From an uncultured bacterium (GTDB lineage Bacteria; Bacteroidota; Bacteroidia; Bacteroidales; Bacteroidaceae): a DNA stretch of 64,000 nt. The DNA lies in assembly GCA_905214795.1 (NCBI GenBank), contig CAJMNM010000004.1, positions 77,861-141,860 on the forward strand, read 5' to 3'. Both the position numbers and the translations under genes were made by a program. Positions 45,115 through 53,828 of this stretch are shown here, one piece after another; positions within the stretch are counted from its first letter, which is position 1; every line of letters begins with the position of its first letter. The notes beneath the pieces are model-generated. The model made no database searches, had not been told where the DNA came from, and saw only the letters and a program-made list of their open reading frames with translations.

Positions 45115-46350
45115 TTATGATCCGAAAAACAAATAAGCCACACTGATGGCGGCAATAATACCAGCCAAATCAGCCAAAAGTCCACAAGCCACAGCATGAC
45201 GGGTATAACGTATGCCTACACTTCCAAAATAGACCGCTAAAATGTAGAACGTAGTATCAGTAGAGCCTTGAAAAATACAACTTAACCGTCCTACAAAAGA
45301 ATCTGCCCCATATGTAGACATGGCATCTACCATCATTCCGCGCGCTCCACTGCCACTAAGCGGTTTCATCAGCGCCGTAGGCAAAGCACCGACAAAATCA
45401 GCATCTCCACCACAGACTGTTACCAAACGGGAAATACCATCAATCATGACATCCATTGCCCCTGAAGCTCTGAACACCCCAATAGCCACTAATATGGCGA
45501 CCAAATAAGGAATAATACGTACAGCTGTACTAAAGCCGTCCTTCGCTCCTTCTATAAATGCATCATAAACATTAATACGTTTACGCACCCCAGAAAAGAT
45601 AAAGAGAATAATGATGCAGAAGAGTAATACATTTGCAATTGTAGTACTCCACAGATTCATGCTTTCTTTATCCATCTGACTGAAACCCCACATAATCGTA
45701 GCCACTGCGATGCAGGCTCCGCCCAATGCAAGCAATATCGTACGATTCAACAAATTAATATGCTGATAAATACTGGTTACAATAATACCTGCCAATGTTG
45801 AAACAAAGGTGGCTAACAAAATAGGTAAAAAAACATCGGTGGGCTGTGCTGCTCCCATTTGAGCCCGATAAACCAATATGCTTACAGGAATAATAGTCAA
45901 ACCGGAAGTATTCAAAACCAGAAACATAATCATCGGGTTTGTAGCCGTATCTTTTCGTGGATTAAGTTCCTGAAGCCCTTCCATGGCCTTCAATCCCAAT
46001 GGCGTCGCCGCGTTATCCAATCCCAGCATATTGGCAGAGATATTCATAAAAATATGTCCGATAACCGGATGATTCTTCGGTATATCAGGAAAGAGTTTAC
46101 TGAAAAGCGGACTCAATCCACGAGCCAGTACATTAACCAACCCTCCAGCTTCACCGACCTTCATGATACCCATCCACAAAGATAAGACACCTGTCAACCC
46201 CAATGAAATCTCAAAGGCGTTTTTAGAAGAATCGAAAGTTGCATCCATCATTGCCGGAAATACGCTGAAATCTCCCCAAAAGACAAGTTTCACGACAGCG
46301 ATAATAAATGCAATACCAAAAAATGCAATCCAAATATAGTTGAGTACCAT
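45115..46350 (-). CDS. Fused SpmA-SpmB-like nucleoside-recognition membrane protein
   Basis: In spore formers SpmA and SpmB are separate small membrane proteins with a nucleoside-recognition (Gate) domain; here both halves are joined in 411 residues. The SpmA half has LGLTGVLSLWMGIMKVGEAGGLVNVLARGLSPLFSKLFPDIP and NMLGLDNAATPLGLKAM. The SpmB half starts near IEGAKDGFSTAVRIIPYLVAI and includes LPTALMKPLSGSGARGMM and QGSTDTTFYILAVYFG. The organism type does not sporulate, so the role is unknown. It heads the four-gene operon. Confidence 0.9.
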   Translation of the reverse strand: MVLNYIWIAFFGIAFIIAVVKLVFWGDFSVFPAMMDATFDSSKNAFEISLGLTGVLSLWMGIMKVGEAGGLVNVLARGLSPLFSKLFPDIPKNHPVIGHIFMNISANMLGLDNAATPLGLKAMEGLQELNPRKDTATNPMIMFLVLNTSGLTIIPVSILVYRAQMGAAQPTDVFLPILLATFVSTLAGIIVTSIYQHINLLNRTILLALGGACIAVATIMWGFSQMDKESMNLWSTTIANVLLFCIIILFIFSGVRKRINVYDAFIEGAKDGFSTAVRIIPYLVAILVAIGVFRASGAMDVMIDGISRLVTVCGGDADFVGALPTALMKPLSGSGARGMMVDAMSTYGADSFVGRLSCIFQGSTDTTFYILAVYFGSVGIRYTRHAVACGLLADLAGIIAAISVAYLFFGS

Positions 46351-46383
46351 AAGAATGCGAAAGATATGTAACGTTTACTTCGA

Positions 46384-46391
46384 CAAAGTTA
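46384..46391 (-). promoter_or_regulatory. Candidate -7 box of SpmAB operon
   Basis: The minus strand reads TAACTTTG, 34 bp upstream of the start of the SpmAB-type gene. Confidence 0.5.
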
Positions 46392-46455
46392 CATCTTTTT
46401 ATGGAGAATTAAAGGTCGTTACACTGTAAAATGACTTTTTAATCACTTTAACAGT

Positions 46456-49227
46456 TCAGGCTTTACCTTTCCGTTTAAGGAAATCCGTAGGATTCTCTCC
46501 GAAATACTCCTTATAACACTTCGTAAAATAAGATGGTGATGTAAAACCTACCTCATAAGTGATTTCAGAAATAGTCTTTTCTGTAGACGCCAAAAGAGAA
46601 GCCGCCTTTTTTAAACGGGCTATACGTACAAGTTCATTAGGCGAATAACCGCTCAGAGCTTTGGTTTTACGATAAAGCTGTACACGGCTTAGCCCTATTT
46701 GCTCACCGAGATCTTCCACGCCAAAGTCGGGATCAGAAAGATTTTGGTCTATTAACTGATGCAACTTTTCAATAAAGCCTTTATCAGCCTCCGCCAACTG
46801 ATTCTTTTGTGCTGACATTTTTCCTCCTTCAGCAAAGAAATTCTCCAAACGATGACGATTCTCTATCAGATTCTGCAATCTTACCATTAATAACTGAGCA
46901 CTAAAAGGCTTCGAAATATATGAATCTGCCCCACAGGCATAACCCTTTATCTTCTGCTCGTCCACAGCATAAGCAGTTAACATCATGACTGGAATATGAG
47001 AAGTTTGCATCTCAGACTTCAAACGCCGGCAACATTCCATACCATCCATAACCGGCATCATTACATCACAGATAATGGCATCAGGCACATATTTCATAGC
47101 TTGTCTGATACCCTCCTGACCATTAGCTGCCTCAATTACCATATATTTACCCTGCAACAAAGAGCGTACATAATCACGGATATCCTGATTATCATCTATA
47201 ATAAGAATCGTTTCTTTATCTACATCTTCTACGTCCTTAACCAGGGATTTTATATTTTCTTGATCCGCAGCTAATACTGCTCCTTCCTTCAGATTATTCA
47301 ACATAACATTACGCGTAGGATTCTCGTCAATACTACCATTTTGCTCTGTTGGTATTTCTACAGTAAATATAGTTCCACGCCCCTGTGCCGTATTAACTTC
47401 AATAATACCATTGTGCATCTCTACGAATGCCTTTACCAATGCTAATCCTATCCCGGAACCGGCATGATGGACATCTATCTGATAAAAGTTCTCAAAAATG
47501 TGTTTCACATGTTCAGCTGGCATCCCGACTCCACTATCGGCCACCTTCAGCCTCAACCAACGCGCACCGTTTTTCTGAATAAAAGTGCAATCTACCGTAA
47601 TGTTACCATTTTCAGGAGTAAATTTAAACGCATTCGAAAGCAGATTGTATATAATGCGTTCTAACTTTTCGGCATCGGCGGTAATCATACAATCAGCCAA
47701 TCCTCCCCCATCATTATCCGGTGTCGTAATGACGAAATGAATATGCTTACGAAAAGACAAGGTACGGAACGCATCAGTCCATTCCTGCAATGATGATGCT
47801 ATATTAAAATGAGACAGATGCATATCCAGTTTCCCTTCCTCAAACTTACGAAAATCAAGAATCTGATTAACCAGCCGAAGCAACACTGTGACATTCTTAT
47901 TTATAATCTTTAGAAGGAACAGTTCATCTTTATTCAGATTATTGCTCTTCATCAATTGCTCCACCGGGTCAGCTATAAGTGTAAGCGGTGTCCGGAAGTC
48001 ATGTGATACATTGGTAAAAAAAGCAAGCTTGGCATGTGTTGCGTCTTCAAGTTGCTGCGACAATACAATCAACTGGTCTCTTTGTGCCTCAAGCTGCTCT
48101 TTCTGTTTGGAGAGTTCGCTATTGAGACGGTTCTTTGTCCAAAATGCACGTACCACAAAAACCAAGAGTATAGCAACCAATACAATAATAACAATACAGG
48201 CATAAAGAAACATACGTTGGGCAGAATAACGCATCAGATATGCATCTAGCTGATGATTCAATGACTCAATTTTCCCATCCAGTGTCACAATATGCTCTGT
48301 TTGCATTTGCATAATCCTGGCGTTCTGATTATTTACAAGGGCAGACGAAAGCAAATTCTCCTTATTATATTTCTTTCCCTTCAATATATCCATTGCAATC
48401 TGCACAACCCTATCACCACCTGTTGGATAAATAAAAGTTGCATCGAGTATACTGTCGGTAACCATATCTACCCCTAGGCCTTTCCCCCATAAAGCATCAA
48501 CACCGACAAACAACATCTCACGCTCACGATGGTGACGCTTAGCAGCCTCATGCGCACCTGCAGCCATACGGTCATTATGTGCAAAAACAAGATTTATATG
48601 CGACTGACTATTCAATATAGAATCAAATGCCAGTTCTGCAGAACGTCGAAACCATCCGGCATCTGCTGTCGCCACCACCTTTATATCGGGATAACTCCTC
48701 AGTTCATCCATCAATCCACGATGACGCTCCGAAGCCGGTGTAGACCCTTTCAAACCTGTCAGCTCTACTATGTTTCCTTTACCATGTAAACGCCCGGCTA
48801 TATAATTACCAATATTACGCCCCATCAAATAATTATCCGCTCCTACATAAGCGGTATATTTATTTGACCGTATCTTTCTATCTACCAAAACAACAGGTAT
48901 ACCCTTAGTATAAGCCTTTTCTATCACAGGCGCTATAGCAACCGAATCATTGGGCGCAACAATAAGAAGATCTACACGATCCTTTATAAAACGTTCAATA
49001 TCCTCAATCTGTTTTTTGCTATTATCATTAGCTGAACATATTTTTACCGATATTTCGGGATAAAAAAGCGCTTCGCGACTTATCTCACGATTCATCTGTG
49101 TACGCCACTCATCATCACTGCACTGCGAAACACCAATAGTATAATGTGTCTGCCGTTGCTGACAACTTGTTACCAACAGACAGATTCCAACAAAAAGTGT
49201 CAGCAAAAAACCAGAGAGATGTTTCAT
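46456..49227 (-). CDS. Hybrid two-component system regulator with periplasmic binding-protein sensor
   Basis: The 923-residue protein begins with a signal/lipobox-like end (LLVTSCQQ) and a type-1 periplasmic binding-protein sensor of ~280 residues (YTIGVSQCSDDEW, LLIVAPNDSVAIAPVI, GNIVELTGLKGS). A TM (LYACIVIIVLVAILLVFVV) follows, then HisKA (FTNVSHDFRTPLTLI), HATPase (LLSNAFKFTPENG, DSGVGMP, GSGIGLALVKAF), receiver (ILIIDDNQDIRDY, IICDVMMPVMDG, SKPF) and a C-terminal AraC HTH (ISEITYEVGFTSPSYFTKCYKEYFG). The domain order and sensor type match BT1754 of Bacteroides thetaiotaomicron, which binds fructose. It has its own -7 box and ends the fructan/raffinose-type locus. Confidence 0.93.
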   Translation of the reverse strand: MKHLSGFLLTLFVGICLLVTSCQQRQTHYTIGVSQCSDDEWRTQMNREISREALFYPEISVKICSANDNSKKQIEDIERFIKDRVDLLIVAPNDSVAIAPVIEKAYTKGIPVVLVDRKIRSNKYTAYVGADNYLMGRNIGNYIAGRLHGKGNIVELTGLKGSTPASERHRGLMDELRSYPDIKVVATADAGWFRRSAELAFDSILNSQSHINLVFAHNDRMAAGAHEAAKRHHREREMLFVGVDALWGKGLGVDMVTDSILDATFIYPTGGDRVVQIAMDILKGKKYNKENLLSSALVNNQNARIMQMQTEHIVTLDGKIESLNHQLDAYLMRYSAQRMFLYACIVIIVLVAILLVFVVRAFWTKNRLNSELSKQKEQLEAQRDQLIVLSQQLEDATHAKLAFFTNVSHDFRTPLTLIADPVEQLMKSNNLNKDELFLLKIINKNVTVLLRLVNQILDFRKFEEGKLDMHLSHFNIASSLQEWTDAFRTLSFRKHIHFVITTPDNDGGGLADCMITADAEKLERIIYNLLSNAFKFTPENGNITVDCTFIQKNGARWLRLKVADSGVGMPAEHVKHIFENFYQIDVHHAGSGIGLALVKAFVEMHNGIIEVNTAQGRGTIFTVEIPTEQNGSIDENPTRNVMLNNLKEGAVLAADQENIKSLVKDVEDVDKETILIIDDNQDIRDYVRSLLQGKYMVIEAANGQEGIRQAMKYVPDAIICDVMMPVMDGMECCRRLKSEMQTSHIPVMMLTAYAVDEQKIKGYACGADSYISKPFSAQLLMVRLQNLIENRHRLENFFAEGGKMSAQKNQLAEADKGFIEKLHQLIDQNLSDPDFGVEDLGEQIGLSRVQLYRKTKALSGYSPNELVRIARLKKAASLLASTEKTISEITYEVGFTSPSYFTKCYKEYFGENPTDFLKRKGKA

Positions 49228-49254
49228 GTGTTTTTACGGTATAGGTTGATACAG

Positions 49255-49262
49255 CAAAGATA
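49255..49262 (-). promoter_or_regulatory. -7 box of hybrid regulator gene
   Basis: The minus strand reads TATCTTTG, 27 bp upstream of the start, between the terminator of the sugar operon and the regulator gene, so the regulator is transcribed on its own. Confidence 0.6.
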
Positions 49263-49414
49263 GAAAATAAAACGAAAAAGCCGCAACGCATTACGACAAA
49301 GATTCAGAAAAAACCAATATTCAACCCAATTACACTAAAAAAGAGCTGCCAATAATTATAAAATAACTTTTTTCTACCTTTCTACATTTCATACTCAAAC
49401 CTTTTTAAATACAT

Positions 49415-49449
49415 AAAAGCGCCACTTCAATTATTAAAGTAGCGCTTTT
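49415..49449 (-). terminator. Terminator of the sugar-utilisation operon
   Basis: On the minus strand AAAAGCGCTACTT pairs with AAGTGGCGCTTTT (one G-U pair that forms only on this strand). It lies 55 bp after the fructokinase stop. Confidence 0.75.
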
Positions 49450-49503
49450 ACAGAAAAAACCGACATGTTTTTCCTACTTAAATCATCATACCTATTATTT
49501 TGA

Positions 49504-50394
49504 TTAAACAATAAGTCTGTTTCTTAAATCTTTAGGCAATTCGGGCATTGCACCATTCTGAGTACAAATATATGCAGAAGTATCAACAGCCAGACTATGA
49601 GCTTCCGATACAGAACGGCCACGCAATAACGCTGAAACAAAAGCAGCCGTAAAGGAATCACCCGCACCTACTGTATCTGCTACAGTTACTTTTGGAGTCT
49701 TCACAAATGAAACATGTCCCGGAGTGAAAACATAACTACCATTAACGCCACAGGTCAGAATAAGCATCTTAAGATTATATTTTGCCAAAAGAATCCAACA
49801 TTTATCCTGCAGATCAATGCCTGGATAACCGAACATCCGACTTACAGTTACCAACTCCTCATCATTTATCTTCAAAATATTACAACGCTCAAATGAATCA
49901 CAAAGAATCTCTTTGGTATAAAATCCTTGACGAAGATTTATATCAAAGATTTTCAGTGTGTCTTCTGAATCAGGCATATTGTCAAGGAAACGATGTATGG
50001 TTTGACGTGAAACAATACTGCGTTGAGCCAACGAACCGAAGCATACAGCGCAAGTCTTATGAGCCAAATCATCAAGAGCGGCACTATAAGGAATGTTATC
50101 CCAAGCCACACCTTCTTTAATATCATAACAGGGCACACCTTCTGCATCCAGTTCAACCTGCACTGTTCCTGTGGGATAAGGAACAGTCTCAATCAGATTT
50201 CTCAAACCTTTCTGACGGAAATTCTCCAGAATCTCCATACCCAGTTTATCCTCACCTACAGCACTTACCACACAACTGTCAAGACCAAATTGTGATACAT
50301 GATATGCAAAGTTAGCAGGTGCACCACCAAGTTTTTTCCCTTCGGGCAGCACATCCCATAGTGCTTCTCCCATTCCGACTACTATATTATTCAT
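49504..50394 (-). CDS. PfkB-family fructokinase
   Basis: The 296-residue ribokinase-fold sugar kinase has GMGEALWDVLPEGKKLGGAPANFAYHVSQFG (the GGAPANxA sugar-binding motif), SAVGEDKLG and the C-terminal ATP/anion-hole motif VADTVGAGDSFTAAF with the catalytic Asp. The opening VGMGEALWDVLP is typical of fructokinases. It phosphorylates fructose released by the GH32 enzyme and brought in by the MFS transporter, whose gene lies 5 bp upstream. Confidence 0.92.
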   Translation of the reverse strand: MNNIVVGMGEALWDVLPEGKKLGGAPANFAYHVSQFGLDSCVVSAVGEDKLGMEILENFRQKGLRNLIETVPYPTGTVQVELDAEGVPCYDIKEGVAWDNIPYSAALDDLAHKTCAVCFGSLAQRSIVSRQTIHRFLDNMPDSEDTLKIFDINLRQGFYTKEILCDSFERCNILKINDEELVTVSRMFGYPGIDLQDKCWILLAKYNLKMLILTCGVNGSYVFTPGHVSFVKTPKVTVADTVGAGDSFTAAFVSALLRGRSVSEAHSLAVDTSAYICTQNGAMPELPKDLRNRLIV

Positions 50395-50399
50395 TTTCT

Positions 50400-51572
50400 T
50401 TATTTTTTTATTTTACCAGTATAAAACAACAAGTAAATTACCCCCACTAACATAACTGTTACAGCGCCACTTTGTCCGACGGCATCACTGGCCAGTCCCA
50501 TCAATAACGGGAATATCGTTCCACCAAAGAGCCCCATAATCATCAGGCCAGACACCTCGTTTTTCTTATCCGGAACAGCCAGAAGAGCCTGTGAGAAAAT
50601 TATAGGGAAAATGTTTGAGTTACCAAAACCAATAAGAGCAATGCAGGCATAAATGATAAAATTGTCATCAAAAGCAAGCAATCCTATCATTGCCAACAAC
50701 ATACAACTCACACTGATTGCAAAAAAACGACGTGAAGTAATATGTTGTAAGATAAAAGTTCCCAGTAAACAACCTATTGTACGGAAAATAAAATAAAGAC
50801 TTGTTGCAAAGGATGCTTCGTCAAGACTCAACCCTATACGTTCCATCAGCAATTTCGGTGCAGTAGTATTGGTACCGACATCAATACCCACATGACACAT
50901 GATACCCACAAAACATAACAATATAAACGGACGTCCCAATAAACGAAGACAAGCCATAAAACCGGATGCCTTGTCCGGACGCTCTTCTTCAATAGGAGTA
51001 GACGACAGCCAAAGAATGGCAATTATAGCCACTACCATATAAATTGGAAACAGTACTCTCCATCCCAATCCAAATGTAGGAATAGACTGAGTTGCTCCCC
51101 ACATGGCAATATAAGGAGCCAGAAACGAAGCAATGGCTTTCACGAACTGGCCAAAAGTTAATGAACTGGCCAGTTTATCACCAGTAATAATGTTGCTTAA
51201 CAACGGATTCAACGAGGTCTGCATCAAAGCATTTCCTATCCCTAATAATGAGAATGCACACAACATCAGTCCATAACTGTCTCCAAAGAGCGGCAGCAAC
51301 AATGATACTGCCGTAATGAAAAGACTCAATAACACAGTATGTTTACGACCGATTCGATTCATCATCATGCCGGTTGGCACTGAAAATATCAGGAACCAGA
51401 AGAAAACGAGCGATGGAAAAATATTTGCAGCCGAATCGCTCAAATTAAGATCAGCCTTCACGTAATTAGAAGCAATTCCCACAAGGTCAACAAAACCCAT
51501 TGCAAAGAAACAAAGCATTACGGGAATAAGCTTACCATATTTCATTTGTTCTTTATTGGTCATAATCGTCAA
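50400..51572 (-). CDS. MFS sugar importer (FucP/glucose-galactose type)
   Basis: The 390-residue protein has 12 predicted TM segments and the FucP-branch pattern (LCFFAMGFVDLVGIASNYVKADLNLSDSAANIFPSLVFFWFLIFSVPTGMMMNRIGRKHTVLLSL, with the GRK loop). In Bacteroides thetaiotaomicron a transporter of this class next to fructokinase takes up fructose; the same role is inferred here. An ATG three codons downstream is also possible. It lies between fructokinase and alpha-galactosidase genes in one operon. Confidence 0.9.
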   Translation of the reverse strand: MTIMTNKEQMKYGKLIPVMLCFFAMGFVDLVGIASNYVKADLNLSDSAANIFPSLVFFWFLIFSVPTGMMMNRIGRKHTVLLSLFITAVSLLLPLFGDSYGLMLCAFSLLGIGNALMQTSLNPLLSNIITGDKLASSLTFGQFVKAIASFLAPYIAMWGATQSIPTFGLGWRVLFPIYMVVAIIAILWLSSTPIEEERPDKASGFMACLRLLGRPFILLCFVGIMCHVGIDVGTNTTAPKLLMERIGLSLDEASFATSLYFIFRTIGCLLGTFILQHITSRRFFAISVSCMLLAMIGLLAFDDNFIIYACIALIGFGNSNIFPIIFSQALLAVPDKKNEVSGLMIMGLFGGTIFPLLMGLASDAVGQSGAVTVMLVGVIYLLFYTGKIKK

Positions 51573-51610
51573 GTTATGTTAGTAAGTTTGATTATTTAGT
51601 TCATTTAATA

Positions 51611-53803
51611 TCACTGCGCTGTCAGCTCTACAACTCGGCTCTGCAAAGTTGCATACCCAAATACATTAAGACCGACCTTCATCAAATAATCACCTGAGAA
51701 AACCTTCCCATTCGCTTCTAGCGTGGACTGAGCAGAAGGCATCAGATTTATTTCCTCCACCTTATACATCTTATGTGGATCAAGCCCTTCGAACTTGACA
51801 GGCAAGAGTTTTTCCTCAAATCTCGGATAAATATCATAAGCAAAAAGCACAGCCTTACACAAGTCCTCAGAGACATAATTTACGGCCATATGATGGTTTT
51901 CGTATGGTGAAACCAAACGGTACTGTGTACCGTCGAGAATCACCGGCTCCAAACGTTTCCAATTAGCAACTGCCGTCTGACAATAGAGTAATTCATCCGC
52001 ACTCAATTCGTTTAGCCCAAGATCAAAACCCAATTTACACATAGATGCCACATCAGTACGAAATTTTACAGAAGCAGCCTTGTTCCAGCTTGTCACATGG
52101 GCACACATTGCTTTCGCCGGGAAAAACTGAGAGAATCCCCACTGGATATATATTCGCTCTACAGGGTCTGTATTATCACTGCACCAGAATTCTGTAAAAT
52201 ATTTCAGAGCCTCATAATCACAACGTGCACCGCCACCGGAACACAACATCATGGGAACCTTAGGATAATTATCCTTAACACGTTTCATTACTTTATAAAT
52301 GCCACGCATATAATCCACATACAACTGACCCTGTTTATTCTTCAGATATGGTGAATAAATATTTGTTATCGGACTGTTACAATCCCACTTAAAGTAAGCG
52401 ATTTCCGGATTTTCCTTCATCAGGTTTTCCACCACGCCATAAACATATTCCTGTACATCGGGATTACTCAAATCAAGTACCAGCTGATTACGATAGTAAT
52501 AAATCTCACGGTTCGGATAATGAATCACCCATTCCGGATGTTTTTCATAAAGCTCGCTTTTCGGATTTATCATTTCAGGTTCAATCCATAGTCCGAATTT
52601 TACACCGGCCTGTTTAGCAGCATCAGTCAATGCCTTGATTCCACCTGGGAGCTTATCATGAGTAACCTCCCAATCACCTAAACCTGCATTATCACTCTTG
52701 CGTGGATACTTATTCCCAAACCAGCCATCATCAAGTAAGAACATATCTACACCCAGATTCTTGGCTTCTCTCATTAAATCTGTAAGTACATCCTCATCGA
52801 AATCAAAAGCCGTATTCTCCCAATTGTTAAGTAAGGTCAGACGGGTACCTTTTCCGTCACGCAACTGGTAATTACGAGCCCATTGCTGAATGTCTCTGCT
52901 TCCCTGCCCAGTACCTTTCTGGCTTAACGTAAAAATAAATTCAGGAGTGGTAAACACCTCGCCACGTTTAAGTTCATAAGTTGAAGCATAAGGATTGATG
53001 GCAGGAATCACTCGTAAATTGCCTACATTGTCTACCTCAAAAGTAAATCTGAAATTACCGGTCCATCCTAAAGTTCCCATCAACACCTCACCCTGACGTT
53101 CCTGAGCAGGTTGGTCTAACCCTATAATAAAGAAAGGATGGGTATGCATGGCTGCACGGGTTCCAAGCTTCGTGTCAAGAACCTTTTTCCCGAACTGCAG
53201 TTGCTGAGTACTCATTTGAGCCTCTTTCGCCCAATCACTGCTGAACTCGGTCAGGAAGTAAGATTTACGACTGAAATAAAGCATCGTTGAAGCGTAAGCC
53301 GAAAGCTGTATGGGCTTTTTTTCCTGATGGGAAATTTCGCTCCATGTTTTGATGACATTTTCTTTCGGATAAGCCACATAATGCAAAGTCACATCAACCG
53401 GATACTTATCGTCACGCAATTTAATGTCGGTCTGTATACCCCCTTCTACCGATTTGGTAGAAGAGGATACGTAATACAGCCATGTAGAAGGATTACCATC
53501 GCTGTGAGTAATCGCCACAGCAGGTTCAAAAAAGTCCTCATTACCGGAACCACTGTACACTTCCCAACCACGCCGGCTTACGCTTTTATCAGAAGCTGGA
53601 TAAACGCTCCAATCAAACTGTTTTAAATCAGATTCGTTCAACAGTTTCTCACCGAAATAACTTTGATAAAGTCTTCCGTTTTCAGCCACTTGCAATACAA
53701 GATCTGTCTTGTCTGTTGATATGCGGATAATTTTCTTTTCCATGGCGTTCATGGATGAAATGGCAAGCAACATAAAAGCCGCCGTAGCTATAAAGTGTTT
53801 CAT
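51611..53803 (-). CDS. Secreted GH36 alpha-galactosidase
   Basis: The 730-residue protein has a signal peptide (FIATAAFMLLAISSMNA) and the three-part GH36 layout: N-terminal beta-sandwich, a catalytic (beta/alpha)8 barrel and a C-terminal beta domain. Catalytic-region motifs are FLLDDGWFG, GLWIEPEMINP, YFKWDCNS (nucleophile Asp) and FWCSDNTDPVER (acid/base Asp). It removes alpha-1,6-galactose from raffinose, stachyose or melibiose in the periplasm. It lies 25 bp after the GH32 gene and 38 bp before the transporter gene. Confidence 0.95.
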   Translation of the reverse strand: MKHFIATAAFMLLAISSMNAMEKKIIRISTDKTDLVLQVAENGRLYQSYFGEKLLNESDLKQFDWSVYPASDKSVSRRGWEVYSGSGNEDFFEPAVAITHSDGNPSTWLYYVSSSTKSVEGGIQTDIKLRDDKYPVDVTLHYVAYPKENVIKTWSEISHQEKKPIQLSAYASTMLYFSRKSYFLTEFSSDWAKEAQMSTQQLQFGKKVLDTKLGTRAAMHTHPFFIIGLDQPAQERQGEVLMGTLGWTGNFRFTFEVDNVGNLRVIPAINPYASTYELKRGEVFTTPEFIFTLSQKGTGQGSRDIQQWARNYQLRDGKGTRLTLLNNWENTAFDFDEDVLTDLMREAKNLGVDMFLLDDGWFGNKYPRKSDNAGLGDWEVTHDKLPGGIKALTDAAKQAGVKFGLWIEPEMINPKSELYEKHPEWVIHYPNREIYYYRNQLVLDLSNPDVQEYVYGVVENLMKENPEIAYFKWDCNSPITNIYSPYLKNKQGQLYVDYMRGIYKVMKRVKDNYPKVPMMLCSGGGARCDYEALKYFTEFWCSDNTDPVERIYIQWGFSQFFPAKAMCAHVTSWNKAASVKFRTDVASMCKLGFDLGLNELSADELLYCQTAVANWKRLEPVILDGTQYRLVSPYENHHMAVNYVSEDLCKAVLFAYDIYPRFEEKLLPVKFEGLDPHKMYKVEEINLMPSAQSTLEANGKVFSGDYLMKVGLNVFGYATLQSRVVELTAQ

Positions 53804-53828
53804 GGTTACATTTATTTATAATTAAGGA

